Counted from the first letter of the stretch, positions 27,468 to 37,342 are shown. The stretch is DNA of 64,000 bases from Lentibacillus cibarius (GCF_005887555.1 NZ_VCIA01000001.1:3472001-3536000), one strand, 5' to 3'. Translations and numbers: made by a program. The notes: generated from the sequence alone by a model not told the origin.

Positions 27468-30035
27468 ATGGCTGGCCATACACCGATGATGGAACAATAT
27501 TTACAAATAAAGGCTAACTATAAAGACGCATTTTTATTCTTTCGCCTAGGTGACTTTTATGAAATGTTTTTTGATGATGCCGTCCATGCTGCGAGAGAAT
27601 TAGAAATAACATTAACCAAGAGGGATGGGGGAAAACAAGACCCCATCCCGATGTGCGGTGTTCCATACCATTCTGCAGAAAACTATATAAAAAATTTAAT
27701 CGATAAAGGTTATAAAGTAGCCATATGTGAACAGGTTGAGGATCCGAAAGCAGCGAAAGGGGTTGTCAAACGTGAAGTCATCCAGTTAATCACGCCGGGG
27801 ACTGTCATGGAAAATAATATGCTGGAGGAACGGGATAACAACTATATTGCCAGTCTATCCTATTTCCCTGATGGATCTTATGTGATTGCGTATAACGACC
27901 TATCAATTGGTGAGACGAACGTTGCGCTCATTGCAAATGGATGGAATGCTGTCGTGCATGAACTTTATAACCAGCCAGTGAGAGAAATGGTAATTTCCTC
28001 TGAGCTTCCAAAAGCTTTGCAGGACGAACTGAAAGAAAAACTGAACATCACTTTATCATTTCAAGATCAAAATACCTTTAACAGTGACTATCAAGATTTG
28101 TGTAGCGGTTTGGACGATGACCGGCTAGTTCAAGCATGTAGCCGGCTATTTAATTATATTCAGGAAACGCAAAAACGGTCACTTGATCACTTGCAGCCGG
28201 CTACGGAGATCAAGCTCGATCATTATTTGTCATTGGATATGTTCTCTAAACGTAACCTTGAATTGACCGAAACCATTCTGAAAAAGGGAAAACACGGTAG
28301 TCTGTTATGGGTACTTGACCAGACAGTAACAGCAATGGGATCACGCATGCTCAAGAAGTGGCTGGATCGCCCGCTTTTGAACAAATGGGAAATAGAACAA
28401 CGTCTTGATATCGTTGAAGGGTTTTTAACAGATTTTATGGAGCGTGACACATTACGGGAGGCATTAAAATCAATCTATGATCTTGAGCGCCTTGCTGGCA
28501 GAATTGCTTATGGGAATGTGAATGCGCGTGATTTAATCCAGTTGAAGCAGTCGCTCGCACAAATCCCTGACTTGAAGCAAATTTTAAGCCAATTCAATGG
28601 TGATGGGATAAATACATTAAATAATAATTTGCAGTATCCGGAGCAACTTTTTTCTATACTTGATGCAAGCCTGGCTGATGACCCACCGGTATCCATTACA
28701 GAGGGGTCCATTATTAAAGATGGTTACCATGAAAAGCTGGATACATATCGGGAGGCATCGATCAATGGTAAGCAATGGATTGCCGAGCTAGAGCAGAAAG
28801 AAAAGAAGGAAACGGGTATTAAATCATTAAAAGTAGGTTTCAATCGTGTTTTCGGCTATTATATCGAAGTAACGAAAGCAAACTTGCACCTTTTGCCGGA
28901 AGACAGATATGAACGGCGGCAGACACTCACCAACGCTGAACGCTTTATAACACCGGAGTTGAAAGAAAAAGAGGAATTAATTCTGGAAGCAGAAGAAAAA
29001 AGTGTTCAGCTGGAATACGATTTATTTAATGAAATTCGTGAACAAGTAAAAGCCCATATCCCGTCGATTCAGTTCTTGGCTGAAATAGTCAGTCAGATTG
29101 ATGTACTTCAGGGATTTGCGACGGTGAGTGAAGCAAACCGATATACACGTCCGGTATTTTCGCAAAATCGGCTATCCATTAGCAAGGGGCGGCATCCAGT
29201 TGTGGAACAGGTAATGAAAAGTGACTCATTTGTCCCGAATGATATTTTGCTTGATAATGAAACGGAGATTCTGTTGATTACTGGCCCGAACATGTCCGGA
29301 AAGAGCACGTATATGCGTCAGCTGGCATTAACAGTCATCATGGGGCAAATTGGCTGTTATGTCCCTTGCAATGAAGCAGAACTCATTCTGTTTGATCAAA
29401 TTTTCACTCGCATTGGCGCTGCTGATGACCTAGTATCTGGACAGAGCACGTTCATGGTTGAAATGCTTGAGGCTAACCATGCTATTACGAACGCTACCGA
29501 AAATAGCCTGATACTGTTGGATGAAATAGGTCGCGGAACGAGTACATATGATGGGATGGCGCTGGCACAGGCGATTGTTGAGCACATTCATGATCATATC
29601 GGTGCCAAAACAGTATTTTCAACGCATTACCATGAGCTGACCGCGCTTGAAGATACCTTGGACAAACTGAAAAATATACATGTCCGTGCAGAAGAATACG
29701 AAGGAAACGTTGTGTTTCTTCATCAAGTCAACGAAGGAGCCGCTGATCAGAGTTACGGGATTCATGTGGCAAAATTAGCAGACCTTCCGACACCGCTGAT
29801 TGACAGGGCAAATACTATTCTGGACCACTTAGAAAACAATGATGAAAAACTTCCGGATGATTCAGGTCAATTATCGTTTTTTGCTAGTGAAAGTAAAAAA
29901 ACTGAGCTTAAAACCAATGTAGACGAGCCGGAATCTATTATTGTCACTGATTTGAAAAATATTAACCTATTAGAAATGACACCACTGGATGCGATGAATG
30001 AATTGTACCGCCTGCAGCAAAAGGCGAAAAAATAA
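27468..30035 (+). CDS. mutS: DNA mismatch repair protein MutS
   Basis: Mismatch-recognition ATPase of 855 residues. The N-terminal mismatch-binding motif is FRLGDFYEMF (about 32-41, with the F-x-E wedge). The connector, lever and clamp domains follow. The ATPase domain has Walker A GPNMSGKST near 606, Walker B LILLDEIGRGTSTYDG and the STHYHELT signature. The C terminus (LLEMTPLDAMNELYRLQQKAKK) contains the tail that contacts the replication clamp and MutL in the homologue. ATG 27468 follows TTGGAGGA. mutL starts 20 bases downstream. Confidence 0.98.
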   Translation: MAGHTPMMEQYLQIKANYKDAFLFFRLGDFYEMFFDDAVHAARELEITLTKRDGGKQDPIPMCGVPYHSAENYIKNLIDKGYKVAICEQVEDPKAAKGVVKREVIQLITPGTVMENNMLEERDNNYIASLSYFPDGSYVIAYNDLSIGETNVALIANGWNAVVHELYNQPVREMVISSELPKALQDELKEKLNITLSFQDQNTFNSDYQDLCSGLDDDRLVQACSRLFNYIQETQKRSLDHLQPATEIKLDHYLSLDMFSKRNLELTETILKKGKHGSLLWVLDQTVTAMGSRMLKKWLDRPLLNKWEIEQRLDIVEGFLTDFMERDTLREALKSIYDLERLAGRIAYGNVNARDLIQLKQSLAQIPDLKQILSQFNGDGINTLNNNLQYPEQLFSILDASLADDPPVSITEGSIIKDGYHEKLDTYREASINGKQWIAELEQKEKKETGIKSLKVGFNRVFGYYIEVTKANLHLLPEDRYERRQTLTNAERFITPELKEKEELILEAEEKSVQLEYDLFNEIREQVKAHIPSIQFLAEIVSQIDVLQGFATVSEANRYTRPVFSQNRLSISKGRHPVVEQVMKSDSFVPNDILLDNETEILLITGPNMSGKSTYMRQLALTVIMGQIGCYVPCNEAELILFDQIFTRIGAADDLVSGQSTFMVEMLEANHAITNATENSLILLDEIGRGTSTYDGMALAQAIVEHIHDHIGAKTVFSTHYHELTALEDTLDKLKNIHVRAEEYEGNVVFLHQVNEGAADQSYGIHVAKLADLPTPLIDRANTILDHLENNDEKLPDDSGQLSFFASESKKTELKTNVDEPESIIVTDLKNINLLEMTPLDAMNELYRLQQKAKK

Positions 30036-30055
30036 GCTGAGAAAGGACGATTGCC

Positions 30056-31909
30056 ATGGGTATTTTTCAACTGCCGGATGCACTTGCAAATAAAATAGCC
30101 GCAGGAGAAGTGGTGGAGCGTCCTGCCTCTGTCGTAAAGGAATTAATCGAAAATAGCATCGATGCCGGCAGTACTTTCATAACGATTGACTTAGCCGAAG
30201 CTGGATTGCAAATGATTAAGGTGACAGATAATGGTGCCGGAATGACAGAAGAAGATGCAGAGAAGGCTTTTCTACGACATGCGACAAGTAAAATAAAAAA
30301 CGAAACAGATTTATTTCGCGTCCATACGCTGGGCTTTCGTGGGGAGGCACTTGCCAGTATTGCAGCTGTCAGCAGATTGACGGTCAAAACGTCCCAGGGT
30401 GACCACGCAGGAACGTATCTGTCACTTGAAGGTGGTGTGGTGAAAGACCGCTCGAAAAGTGACGCCCGCAAAGGTACGGAGATTACCGTGGAGGATTTGT
30501 TTTTCAATACGCCGGCACGATTGAAGTATATGAAAACCATCCATACGGAACTTGGCCATATAACCGATCTTTTAAATCGTTTGGCCTTGTCCCATCCCGG
30601 AATTCGTTTTGAACTGCGCCATAATAATAAATCAATCTTTAAAACGACTGGCAGCGGTGACTTATTACAAGTGATCAGCCAAGTTTACGGTATGGGCACT
30701 GCCAGAAAGATGCTACCAATCCAGCACGAAACGCTAGATTTTTCCATCAATGGTTATATCGCTAAACCGGAAGTGACGAGGGCATCCCGAAATTATATTT
30801 CTACCATAATCAATGGTCGCTATATCAAGAGCATGCAGCTTACACAAGCAATCATCAGAGGCTATCATACATTGCTCCCAATCGGGCGTTCACCAATTGT
30901 CGTCTTGGCAATTGAAATGGACCCTATTCTAGTTGATGTCAACGTGCATCCTACTAAACTGGAGGCAAGATTCAGCAAGGACCAGGAATTAGTTACAGCT
31001 ATTGAAGAAACTATTCGTTCAACGTTCCGACGTACATCACTTATTCCCGAAATGGAGCAAAAAAAGCCGGAACAGCACACGTATACAATCCAGGATTCCA
31101 TGCCATTAGGTGAAGTGCAATCGAAAACTCTTTCAGACGGATCCAATCAGCGTGTGAACGAAGCTAGCCCGGTTATGGAACACAGTGAAAACGTTGCACG
31201 AAAAAGTGAGCACACTTCTGTGGAACCGACCATTGAATCGGTCAATCAAGATACCCCTAGGGAGGTGTCTTATGCGGAAGCGCCGATTGGTGCTGCTCCT
31301 GCACCGGCACATCCCGATGAGCAGGAAAGGATACCTGTCATGTATCCAATTGGTCAGTTGCATGGCACATACATTCTTGCTCAAAATGAAAACGGGTTTT
31401 ACATGATTGATCAGCATGCCGCGCAAGAACGAATCAAATTTGAGCAATTCAGGGAAAAGTTAGGACAAGCTGCGAATGAAGTACAAGATCTATTGATTCC
31501 ATTAACATTTGATTTTTCGAAGCAAGAGGCCATTTTTATCGATCAAAATAAAGACGAACTGGCAAAAGTCGGCCTGTTTTTTGAACCGTTTGGGAATCAA
31601 TCCTATATTATAAGGTCATACCCAACCTGGTTTCCTGAAGGTTTTGCAGAAGAAATTATCCGGGAAATGATTGAACAAATTATGCAGCATGAAAAAGTTG
31701 ACGTGGAAGCGATTAGAGAAGATGCTGCCGCACTGATGTCATGTAAACGTTCCATCAAAGCTAATCATTACTTGAATCAGCAAGATATGACTAGACTGCT
31801 AGAGGATTTGCGAAAATCTCGTGACCCGTTCACATGTCCGCATGGACGCCCAATAGTGATCCATTTTTCTTCGTATGAACTTGAAAAAATGTTCAAACGG
31901 GTCATGTGA
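30056..31909 (+). CDS. mutL: DNA mismatch repair endonuclease MutL
   Basis: GHKL ATPase and nicking endonuclease that acts with MutS, 617 residues. N-terminal motifs: [19 protein letters not shown] and [12 protein letters not shown] variable linker (about 330-420) leads to the C-terminal endonuclease domain with [12 protein letters not shown] (the DQHAx2Ex4E metal motif) near residue 450 and CPHGRP near 603. The endonuclease motif is expected in an organism without MutH. ATG 30056 follows GAAAGGA, and the gene forms an operon with mutS. Confidence 0.98.
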   Translation: MGIFQLPDALANKIAAGEVVERPASVVKELIENSIDAGSTFITIDLAEAGLQMIKVTDNGAGMTEEDAEKAFLRHATSKIKNETDLFRVHTLGFRGEALASIAAVSRLTVKTSQGDHAGTYLSLEGGVVKDRSKSDARKGTEITVEDLFFNTPARLKYMKTIHTELGHITDLLNRLALSHPGIRFELRHNNKSIFKTTGSGDLLQVISQVYGMGTARKMLPIQHETLDFSINGYIAKPEVTRASRNYISTIINGRYIKSMQLTQAIIRGYHTLLPIGRSPIVVLAIEMDPILVDVNVHPTKLEARFSKDQELVTAIEETIRSTFRRTSLIPEMEQKKPEQHTYTIQDSMPLGEVQSKTLSDGSNQRVNEASPVMEHSENVARKSEHTSVEPTIESVNQDTPREVSYAEAPIGAAPAPAHPDEQERIPVMYPIGQLHGTYILAQNENGFYMIDQHAAQERIKFEQFREKLGQAANEVQDLLIPLTFDFSKQEAIFIDQNKDELAKVGLFFEPFGNQSYIIRSYPTWFPEGFAEEIIREMIEQIMQHEKVDVEAIREDAAALMSCKRSIKANHYLNQQDMTRLLEDLRKSRDPFTCPHGRPIVIHFSSYELEKMFKRVM

Positions 31910-31922
31910 ATGATGTATAAAT

Positions 31923-31967
31923 GACACACCCCGCGTGAATACTACTAGAAAAAGGAAGGGGTGTGTC
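31923..31967 (+). promoter_or_regulatory. Hairpin sequestering the dps ribosome binding site
   Basis: GACACACCCC (31923-31932) pairs perfectly with GGGGTGTGTC (31958-31967). The 3' arm contains the last Gs of the dps ribosome binding site (AAGGAAGGGG) and ends two bases before the ATG 31970. It could act as a weak terminator for mutL or as translational control of dps. Confidence 0.55.
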
Positions 31968-31969
31968 TA

Positions 31970-32419
31970 ATGGATAATCAAAAGCTTATTAATTTCTTAA
32001 ATCAGCTTTTGTCCAATTATTTTGTTATGTATGTGAAATTGCACCGGTATCACTGGTTTGTACAGGGGCGGCATTTCTTTCAATTGCACGAGGTGTTTGA
32101 AGAAATGTATACAACATTTGCAGCCGATATCGATGTGATAGCAGAAAGAGTGTTGATGATTGACGGCAAGCCACTGGCAACCATGGTTAAATACATAAAA
32201 GAAGCAACACTTGAGGAAGCATCAGCTGATGATAAAGAAGATGAAATGATTGCAAGGCTAAAAGAAGACTATCAGCAAATCATTCATGAAATAAAGGAAG
32301 AGGGGATTCCATACGCATCTGAACGAAACGACGAACCAACTGTTGATCTGCTCGTCACCCTCCAGGGAAAATTAGAGAAATATGTCTGGATGCTCCATGC
32401 ATATCGTGCGTATGAATAA
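31970..32419 (+). CDS. dps: Dps-family ferritin-like DNA-protection protein
   Basis: Mini-ferritin of 149 residues. Ferroxidase residues come from HRYHWFVQGRHFFQLHEVFEEMY and DIDVIAERVLMIDGKP, the Dps signature regions. Dps dodecamers bind and oxidise iron with peroxide and may protect DNA. The N terminus is short and lacks a lysine-rich DNA-binding tail, so DNA binding is doubtful. ATG 31970 follows AAGGAAGGGG, part of which is paired in a hairpin. It lies between mutL and miaA, a position not occupied by dps in B. subtilis. Confidence 0.9.
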   Translation: MDNQKLINFLNQLLSNYFVMYVKLHRYHWFVQGRHFFQLHEVFEEMYTTFAADIDVIAERVLMIDGKPLATMVKYIKEATLEEASADDKEDEMIARLKEDYQQIIHEIKEEGIPYASERNDEPTVDLLVTLQGKLEKYVWMLHAYRAYE

Positions 32420-32439
32420 ATAGATATAGGGGAATACTC

Positions 32440-33225
32440 ATGAAGCAAACAGTCATCGCGATTGTAGGACCGACAGCGGTGGGTAAATCACGAATAAGTG
32501 TTGAAGTGGCCAAACGTTTTAATGGTGAAATCGTCAGTGGGGATTCCATGCAAGTTTATAAAGGGCTAGATATAGGAACAGCTAAAATTACCGACAAGGA
32601 AAAACAAGGAATTCCCCATTATATGATTGATATCAAACAGCCTGATGAAGACTTTTCGGCGGCCGACTTTCAAAACTATGTCCAGCATTATGTTGATCAT
32701 ATCGCATCTAAACAAAAACTGCCGTTTATCGCTGGAGGAAGTGGGCTTTATATTCAGGCGGCCTTGTTTAATTATAACTTTGCAGACCAGCGCCGTGATG
32801 AACATGTAACGAAGCGACTTGAACAAGAGCTTGAGAACAAAGGTGTTATGGAGTTGTATAATCAGCTGCAGCGGCTTGATCCGGATCAAGCGGCAAAGAT
32901 TCATCCGAATAATCATCGTCGTCTGATTCGTGCACTGGAAATCTATGAAACAACCGGCAAAACAATGTCGGCGTATCAGCAGGACCAAATGAGCGAAGGG
33001 CTCTATAATCCTATTTTGATTGGTCTGGAAATGAATCGGGAACTCTTATATGAGCGAATTAACAAACGGGTTGACATCATGATGGAACAGGGATTGCTTG
33101 ACGAGGTTCGCAAACTGTATGACCGAGGATATGAGCATTTCCAAGCGATGCGAGGCATTGGCTATAAGGAATTTCTTCCCTATTTCAAGGGAGAACAGAC
33201 ACTTGAAGAAAGTTTCGGTTATTAA
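32440..33225 (+). CDS. miaA: tRNA dimethylallyltransferase MiaA, 3' frameshift
   Basis: Adds the dimethylallyl group to A37 of tRNAs reading UNN codons, the substrate of MiaB. Walker A GPTAVGKS is at residues 8-15, followed by DSMQVYKGLDIGTAK, IAGGSGLYIQA and a GIGYKEFLPY segment. As given it stops at 33225 (LEESFGY, 261 residues). From 33216 the next frame reads RLLKRNSRRYAKRQYTWF and ends at 33365, the family's RNA-binding C terminus. One base is missing around AGTTTCGG (33211-33218), and restoring it gives about 308 residues. Loss of the tail would remove tRNA-contact residues, so a true deletion would probably inactivate it. Confidence 0.9.
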   Translation: MKQTVIAIVGPTAVGKSRISVEVAKRFNGEIVSGDSMQVYKGLDIGTAKITDKEKQGIPHYMIDIKQPDEDFSAADFQNYVQHYVDHIASKQKLPFIAGGSGLYIQAALFNYNFADQRRDEHVTKRLEQELENKGVMELYNQLQRLDPDQAAKIHPNNHRRLIRALEIYETTGKTMSAYQQDQMSEGLYNPILIGLEMNRELLYERINKRVDIMMEQGLLDEVRKLYDRGYEHFQAMRGIGYKEFLPYFKGEQTLEESFGY

Positions 33226-33412
33226 AGCGTAATTCAAGACGGTATGCTAAAAGGCAGTATACGTGGTTCAGAAATAAGTTGAACGTCCACTGGTACACGA
33301 TTACACCTTCAACAATAGAATCAACATTTGGGAAAATTTCAAATGATTTAGCAGGAATGTTATAAAGGATATAGAAGTAGTTATATATAGATAGAAAAGA
33401 GGAGGAAAGACA

Positions 33413-33637
33413 ATGGCGCAATCAGTAAATATTCAGGATCAGTATTTGAACAAACTGAGGAAAGACCATATTTCGGTTACACTTTTCTTGACGAACGGAT
33501 TCCAATTACGAGGGCTTGTGAAAGCATTTGATAATTTCACTGTACTCATCGAAACTGATGGAAAACAGCAATTAATCTTTAAACATGCCATTTCCACATT
33601 TGCTCCAGTAAAAAATGTGACACTAGAAAAAGAATAA
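33413..33637 (+). CDS. hfq: RNA chaperone Hfq
   Basis: Hexameric Sm-like RNA-binding protein of 74 residues. The Sm1 segment reads [26 protein letters not shown] and the Sm2 motif is [11 protein letters not shown] (usual YKHAIST). ATG 33413 follows GAGGAGGAAAG. It stands next to miaA, the most conserved hfq neighbourhood in bacteria, and has its own terminator. Confidence 0.97.
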   Translation: MAQSVNIQDQYLNKLRKDHISVTLFLTNGFQLRGLVKAFDNFTVLIETDGKQQLIFKHAISTFAPVKNVTLEKE

Positions 33638-33644
33638 GACACGT

Positions 33645-33673
33645 AAACGGGCGCTTTTTTGCGCCCGTTTTAA
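33645..33673 (+). terminator. Terminator after hfq
   Basis: AAACGGGCGC and GCGCCCGTTT form a 10-bp stem with a T-only loop and TT tail. Confidence 0.85.
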
Positions 33674-33755
33674 ATTGTCAGACGGTGTGTAAAGTGGGCG
33701 TTTGTCACACCACCCCAAGCAATCGCGTATGCTATTGTGACGAAGGGGTGATGAT

Positions 33756-34679
33756 GTGGATACACAAAAACAGCGAAATAAGAACGGGCAAATTAATATT
33801 ATTTTGCAAGATAAAAAGAACGGACGGCCAGAAGGAAACACAAAAATGCGAAATGAAGCAAATAATCCATTCTCACATATAGATACAGCCTTCGCTTCCT
33901 TTATCGGAATGAAGCAGTTAAAAGAAACGATTAAAGAAGTATACGCTACGATTGTCATTAATGAAAAACGGAAGGAAATGGGGCTGCCCGGCTCTAATCA
34001 AGTGCTTCATATGCTGTTTAAAGGCAACCCGGGAACCGGAAAAACAACGGTAGCAAGAAAATTAGCCAAAATGTATTTTGACATGAATTTGCTTTCAAAA
34101 GGTCATTTCATCGAAGCGGAGCGTGCAGATTTGGTTGGTGAGTACATCGGGCAGACTGCGCAAAAGACTCGGTCAGTTATTCAAAAAGCGATGGGAGGTA
34201 TCTTGTTTGTCGATGAGGCATACTCACTGGCGCGCGGTGGCGAGAAGGATTTTGGTAAAGAGGCAATCGACACATTAGTGAAGCACATGGAAGACCATCA
34301 CAATGATTTTGTTTTGATCCTGGCAGGATATCCGCACGAGATGGATCGTTTTTTGACACTTAATCCCGGATTAAAATCAAGGTTTCCATTTATCCTCGAT
34401 TTTCAGGACTATGATATTGATCAGCTTACCAACATTGCCAGACAAATGGTGCAGGATCGTGAATATGAATTAACGAGAGAGGCAGAATGGAAACTGCGGA
34501 CACATTTATATAAAAAGAAGCGAGAAACAGCCATTAATTTTTCGAACGCTCGCTACATCCGCAATGTTATTGAACAATCTATCAGGCATCATGCTGTACG
34601 ATTATTGAATCAGGAAACATTTTCACCGGATGATTTGATTTTTCTGACCGGTACCGATTTGTCGTTAGATGACCAATAA
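33756..34679 (+). CDS. spoVK: Stage V sporulation protein K (AAA ATPase)
   Basis: AAA-family ATPase of the CbxX/CfqX type, 307 residues, required for late spore maturation in B. subtilis and expressed in the mother cell. Walker A GNPGTGKTT lies near residue 92, Walker B ILFVDEAYSLARGG near 150, and the sensor/arginine-finger region GLKSRFPFILDF near 205. The N-terminal 35 residues are basic and poorly conserved. GTG 33756 follows AAGGGGTGATGAT. It lies between hfq and hflX as in B. subtilis. Confidence 0.94.
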   Translation: MDTQKQRNKNGQINIILQDKKNGRPEGNTKMRNEANNPFSHIDTAFASFIGMKQLKETIKEVYATIVINEKRKEMGLPGSNQVLHMLFKGNPGTGKTTVARKLAKMYFDMNLLSKGHFIEAERADLVGEYIGQTAQKTRSVIQKAMGGILFVDEAYSLARGGEKDFGKEAIDTLVKHMEDHHNDFVLILAGYPHEMDRFLTLNPGLKSRFPFILDFQDYDIDQLTNIARQMVQDREYELTREAEWKLRTHLYKKKRETAINFSNARYIRNVIEQSIRHHAVRLLNQETFSPDDLIFLTGTDLSLDDQ

Positions 34680-34744
34680 TGTAATATCTGCTATGATAAA
34701 GTTAAGGCTTTTTAAGTATTAGTATTACAGGAAGTGATTGATAG

Positions 34745-35980
34745 ATGGCCGAACGAATATTGATTATTGCTGTAAAAATGCCAAGCGAAAATGAAAAACG
34801 ATTTGAATCATCACTCGAGGAGCTTGTTTCACTTTGTAAAACCGCTGGGGGCTTTGTTGAAAAGACCATCACGCAAAATCGCCAAAAGATACACCCTGCT
34901 TACTATATCGGTGAGGGAAAACTAGCCGAAATTAAAGAAGCGGCTGAAGAACTGGATATTGATCTAATTGTCTCCAACGATGAACTTTCGCCGGGTCAAC
35001 TGCGTAATCTGAGCGATCAATCCGGGTTTCAGGTTATTGACCGGAGCCAGCTAATATTGGATATTTTCGCCCAGCGTGCACGTACAAAAGAAGGTAAATT
35101 GCAAGTCGAACTCGCCCAGCTTCAGTATACATTGCCAAGATTACGCGGTAGAGGCGAGGAAATGTCTCGTCTTGGTGCCGGCATAGGAACACGTGGTCCA
35201 GGTGAAACAAAACTAGAAACCGATCAGCGACATATTCGAGGCCGGATTGATGATATTAAACGGCAATTGAAGATGGTTGTTCGTCAGCGGGAACAATATC
35301 GCCAACGAAGAAAAGCCAATGAGGTCTTCCAGATTGCGATTGTCGGGTATACAAATGCGGGCAAATCCACCCTTTTTAACCGACTGACACAAAGTGATTC
35401 GGTTGCCGAAGATCAACTGTTTGCTACACTTGATCCACTGACACGCCAGATTCAACTTCCATCTGGTTTTCAGACGCTCATTACTGATACAGTCGGCTTT
35501 ATTCAGGATTTGCCGACATCACTTATTGCATCCTTCCGATCCACGCTGGAAGAAGTGGCTGAAGCGGACTTTATTTTGCATATTGTTGATATGTCTAATC
35601 CGGATCTAGAGCAGCAGGAGCGAACTGTCCACAACCTGCTGCTTGAGCTGGAGGCGGACACGATTCCAATGCTAACTGTTTATAACAAAAAAGATTTAAT
35701 AGCCGATGATTTTATACCAACAAATCATCCGTATATCCTGATAAGTGCACATTATTCGGATGATATGAATCGACTTCTGGAAAAAATAGAGGAAGTGTTG
35801 AAGACCGAGTGGGATTGGTATTCGGTATCATTACGACCTGATCAAGGAGATTTGTTGCACCGTATGGAAAAAGGAACGATTATGACAGAACGATCATTTG
35901 CTGAAGACCAGAACATGTATATGTTACAGGGATATATCCGTCATGATCATCCACTGAAAGGCTTATTAAAGGAGTTTTGA
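34745..35980 (+). CDS. hflX: Ribosome-splitting GTPase HflX
   Basis: Translation-factor GTPase of 411 residues. The N-terminal HflX domain contains YYIGEGKLAEI, NDELSPGQLRNL and the linker motif GPGETKLETDQR. The G domain has G1 VGYTNAGKST near 200, G3 DTVGFIQDLP and G4 YNKKDL. HflX splits stalled 70S ribosomes under stress. ATG 34745 follows AGGAAGTG. It corresponds to B. subtilis ynbA and is followed by ynbB after 6 bases. Confidence 0.96.
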   Translation: MAERILIIAVKMPSENEKRFESSLEELVSLCKTAGGFVEKTITQNRQKIHPAYYIGEGKLAEIKEAAEELDIDLIVSNDELSPGQLRNLSDQSGFQVIDRSQLILDIFAQRARTKEGKLQVELAQLQYTLPRLRGRGEEMSRLGAGIGTRGPGETKLETDQRHIRGRIDDIKRQLKMVVRQREQYRQRRKANEVFQIAIVGYTNAGKSTLFNRLTQSDSVAEDQLFATLDPLTRQIQLPSGFQTLITDTVGFIQDLPTSLIASFRSTLEEVAEADFILHIVDMSNPDLEQQERTVHNLLLELEADTIPMLTVYNKKDLIADDFIPTNHPYILISAHYSDDMNRLLEKIEEVLKTEWDWYSVSLRPDQGDLLHRMEKGTIMTERSFAEDQNMYMLQGYIRHDHPLKGLLKEF

Positions 35981-35986
35981 TGATAA

Positions 35987-37228
35987 ATGATAAATAAGTT
36001 ACTGACACAAGCAGAAAAAGACTGTACAAATAGGCATGCAGATGTTTCTAGGCTGGTTGAGATTAATCAGAAACGAATTCTTAACGCCTTCATTAACAAC
36101 CGTGTCAGTGACAGTCACTTCCATTCGACGACAGGATATGGATATGATGATCTTGGCCGGGAAACACTAGAGGCGCTGTATGCTGAGGTTTTCGGAGGAG
36201 AGGATGCGTTAGTCCGCCCCCAGATTGTTTCTGGTACACACGCTATCTCCACCACCTTGTTTGGACTTCTCCGGCCTGGTGATGAACTGTTATATATTAC
36301 GGGCAAACCATATGATACGCTCGAATCCGTCATCGGCATCAATGGAGATGAATCTGGCTCATTGACGGATTTTCATATTACATATAATCAGGTGGAGTTG
36401 CAGGATAATGGATCCGTTGACTTTGAGGGAATTAAACGGAAAATATCTCCGGAAACGGCTGTTGTTGCTATACAACGTTCCAAGGGATATGATGATAGAC
36501 CATCGTTTACTATTGCAGATATCGAGGAAATGATTACCTTTGTAAAAGAAATAAATAAAGATATTTCAGTATTTGTTGACAATTGTTATGGTGAATTTGT
36601 TGAAGAGCGAGAACCGATGCATGTCGGTGCGGATGTCATCGCCGGATCATTGATTAAAAATCCTGGTGGCGGAATTGTAAGGGCAGGGGGGTATATTGTC
36701 GGCCGAGAAGATCTTGTACAGCAATGCGCTAACAGACTGACTGCTCCGGGCCTAGGAAAAGAAACTGGTGCAACATTACATATATTGCAGGAAATGTTTC
36801 AAGGTTTGTTCATGGCACCACTGATTGTTGGAGAAGCATTAAAAGGCGCTATATTAACAGCAAGATTTTTGGATTTAGCCGGTTTTAAGACTTCCCCGGG
36901 CTATCAGGCAAAACGTACGGATTTGATACAGTCTGTAACATTTAATAGCGCCGAACTTATGATAGCATTCTGTCAGGCAATCCAGGCACATTCGCCGGTG
37001 AATGCTTTTGTAAAGCCTTATCCGTCTGCAATGCCTGGATATGAGGATGAGGTAATTATGGCTGCTGGCACATTCATTCAAGGAGCCAGTCTTGAACTGA
37101 CGGCGGACGGGCCAATTCGCGAACCATATATGGCTTTTATCCAGGGTGGACTGACATATGCACACGTAAAACTCTCCCTAGAAGCCGCCATGCAGGAGCT
37201 AGTACAAAAAGAACTAATTACGCAATAA
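35987..37228 (+). CDS. ynbB: PLP-dependent YnbB (methionine gamma-lyase/Al-resistance family)
   Basis: Fold-type I pyridoxal-phosphate enzyme of 413 residues. The likely cofactor lysine is in AGSLIKNPGGGI, preceded by VFVDNCYGEF with the aspartate that contacts the cofactor. The cofactor-phosphate region is SGTHAISTTLFGLLRPGDE. The family is annotated as methionine gamma-lyase-like or aluminium-resistance protein, but its substrate has not been settled. ATG 35987 follows AAAGGAG in the end of hflX, so the two are one operon. Confidence 0.9.
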   Translation: MINKLLTQAEKDCTNRHADVSRLVEINQKRILNAFINNRVSDSHFHSTTGYGYDDLGRETLEALYAEVFGGEDALVRPQIVSGTHAISTTLFGLLRPGDELLYITGKPYDTLESVIGINGDESGSLTDFHITYNQVELQDNGSVDFEGIKRKISPETAVVAIQRSKGYDDRPSFTIADIEEMITFVKEINKDISVFVDNCYGEFVEEREPMHVGADVIAGSLIKNPGGGIVRAGGYIVGREDLVQQCANRLTAPGLGKETGATLHILQEMFQGLFMAPLIVGEALKGAILTARFLDLAGFKTSPGYQAKRTDLIQSVTFNSAELMIAFCQAIQAHSPVNAFVKPYPSAMPGYEDEVIMAAGTFIQGASLELTADGPIREPYMAFIQGGLTYAHVKLSLEAAMQELVQKELITQ

Positions 37229-37254
37229 AAAAGAGCTATACAAGCTCTTTTTTT
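37228..37254 (+). terminator. Terminator after ynbB
   Basis: AAAAAGAGCT and AGCTCTTTTT with a 5-base loop and further Ts. It overlaps the last base of the ynbB stop codon. Confidence 0.85.
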
Positions 37255-37263
37255 AATTGATGA

Positions 37264-37314
37264 TGTAAAGAAACCTTACATGGAATTGACAATAAAATTA
37301 ACATTTGATAATCT
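37264..37314 (+). promoter_or_regulatory. Two GlnR/TnrA boxes and promoter for glnRA
   Basis: TGTAA-N7-TTACA at 37264-37280 fits the GlnR/TnrA consensus TGTNAN7TNACA exactly. A second site, TGACA-N7-TAACA at 37287-37303, has one mismatch and overlaps the -35 TTGACA (37286-37291). A -10 lies at about 37307-37314 (GATAATCT). Two tandem sites in front of glnRA is the arrangement known from B. subtilis, where GlnR represses its own operon when glutamine is abundant. Confidence 0.82.
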
Positions 37315-37342
37315 TATTTTCATAAAGAAAGGGGGATTTCTA

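Noticed and set aside
33690..33755. Sigma-E promoter before spoVK
   Set aside because: The best match (around GTCACAC and CGTATGCT) has too many mismatches in the -10 to support a call.
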